64,000 bases of DNA from Bacillus sp. CH30_1T (GTDB lineage Bacteria > Bacillota > Bacilli > Bacillales > Bacillaceae_B), in assembly GCF_008364765.1 (NCBI RefSeq), contig NZ_VTUY01000002.1:250501-314500 (forward strand), in the 5' to 3' direction. Numbering within the stretch: position 1 is the stretch's first letter; the number at the start of each line of letters is the position of its first letter. Positions 63,851 to 64,000 of the stretch are shown piece by piece. Below the pieces are notes generated by a model, which saw only the letters and a list, made by a program, of their open reading frames with translations, had not been told where the DNA came from and did not search any database. A program made the position numbers and the translations under genes.

Positions 63851-64000
63851 ATGGAACTGATGGCACGAATGGAGAAAACAAAAAAGTATGCCAGAGTGGC
63901 AGTCGTTGCAGGTTTATTGGTTACGGTCTTGATTCTTGGTGGGCTGATCGGAGTTTTAACATACGCTAAAATCCAGGGACCCCCTCCGCTTGCCGTGCCT
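63851..64000 (+). CDS. pbpG: Penicillin-binding protein PbpG-like, N-terminal part
   Basis: The first 50 codons of a gene running off the window edge encode a short cytosolic tail, one membrane helix (about residues 16-38) and the beginning AKIQGPPPLAVP, the pattern of a class A penicillin-binding protein. In B. subtilis pbpG (ywhE) is divergent from speE, as here, and works in spore peptidoglycan synthesis in the forespore. The first ATG is very close to GGGGAG; an ATG three codons on is an alternative start. Confidence 0.75.
   Translation, partial: MELMARMEKTKKYARVAVVAGLLVTVLILGGLIGVLTYAKIQGPPPLAVP

Overview
This window is chromosomal DNA of a spore-forming member of the Bacillaceae (Bacillus sensu lato). 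Gene content and order follow the Bacillus subtilis segment running from spoIIQ through murAA, the atp operon, glyA, prfA, rho, spo0F, pyrG, fadF and argS to speE and pbpG. The flanking sporulation genes (spoIIQ, spoIID, spoIIR, spo0F), promoters of sigma-E and sigma-H type, and several GTG or TTG starts with strong Shine-Dalgarno sequences agree with this. The genus is not certain; a marine or halotolerant relative such as Rossellomorea would fit, but that is a guess. Most genes lie on the minus strand.

Layout: 0.3-6 kb holds spoIIQ, a VanZ-like gene, spoIID, murAA, ywmB and ywzB. 6.3-13.5 kb is the complete F1Fo ATP synthase operon (atpZ-I-B-E-F-H-A-G-D-C) behind a strong sigma-A promoter. 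14-31 kb carries mnaA, upp, glyA, ywlG, rpiB, an inserted chemoreceptor gene, ywlE, mntP, ywlC, ywlB, spoIIR, prmC, prfA, a sporulation-type lipoprotein, tdk, rpmE and rho. 31-36.7 kb has glpX, murAB, tal, fba, spo0F and ywjG. 37-41.5 kb is an accessory ribose-family ABC transporter operon. 41.6-44.6 kb has pyrG and rpoE. 45-54 kb is an acyl-CoA catabolic cluster (thiolase, hydroxyacyl-CoA dehydrogenase, two acyl-CoA dehydrogenases, a TetR regulator and the fused mutase IcmF). 54-64 kb holds fadF, a cardiolipin synthase, uvsE, a XapX protein, argS, ywiB, speB, speE and the start of pbpG.

The most interesting signals are non-coding. A complete SAM-I riboswitch with its own promoter and terminator (41.27-41.50 kb, minus strand) points at the ribose-type ABC transporter, so its substrate is probably tied to sulfur or SAM salvage rather than ordinary sugar uptake. 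Mobile hairpin repeats now sit between switch and operon, one repeat family being inserted inside another. An 11-base core (GGTCCGTCCCT) occurs 15 times, nearly always between genes and often as the loop or arm of hairpins behind stop codons. Three intergenic tracts have a near-exact 20-21 base period, each with its own core. A cluster of DnaA boxes lies around the start of ywlC, matching a known B. subtilis cluster. A pyrG attenuator starting with GGGCTCC, FadR operators on fadF, a cre site and a TetR-like palindrome before the thiolase gene, and a sigma-H promoter plus 0A box at spo0F/ywjG are also readable.
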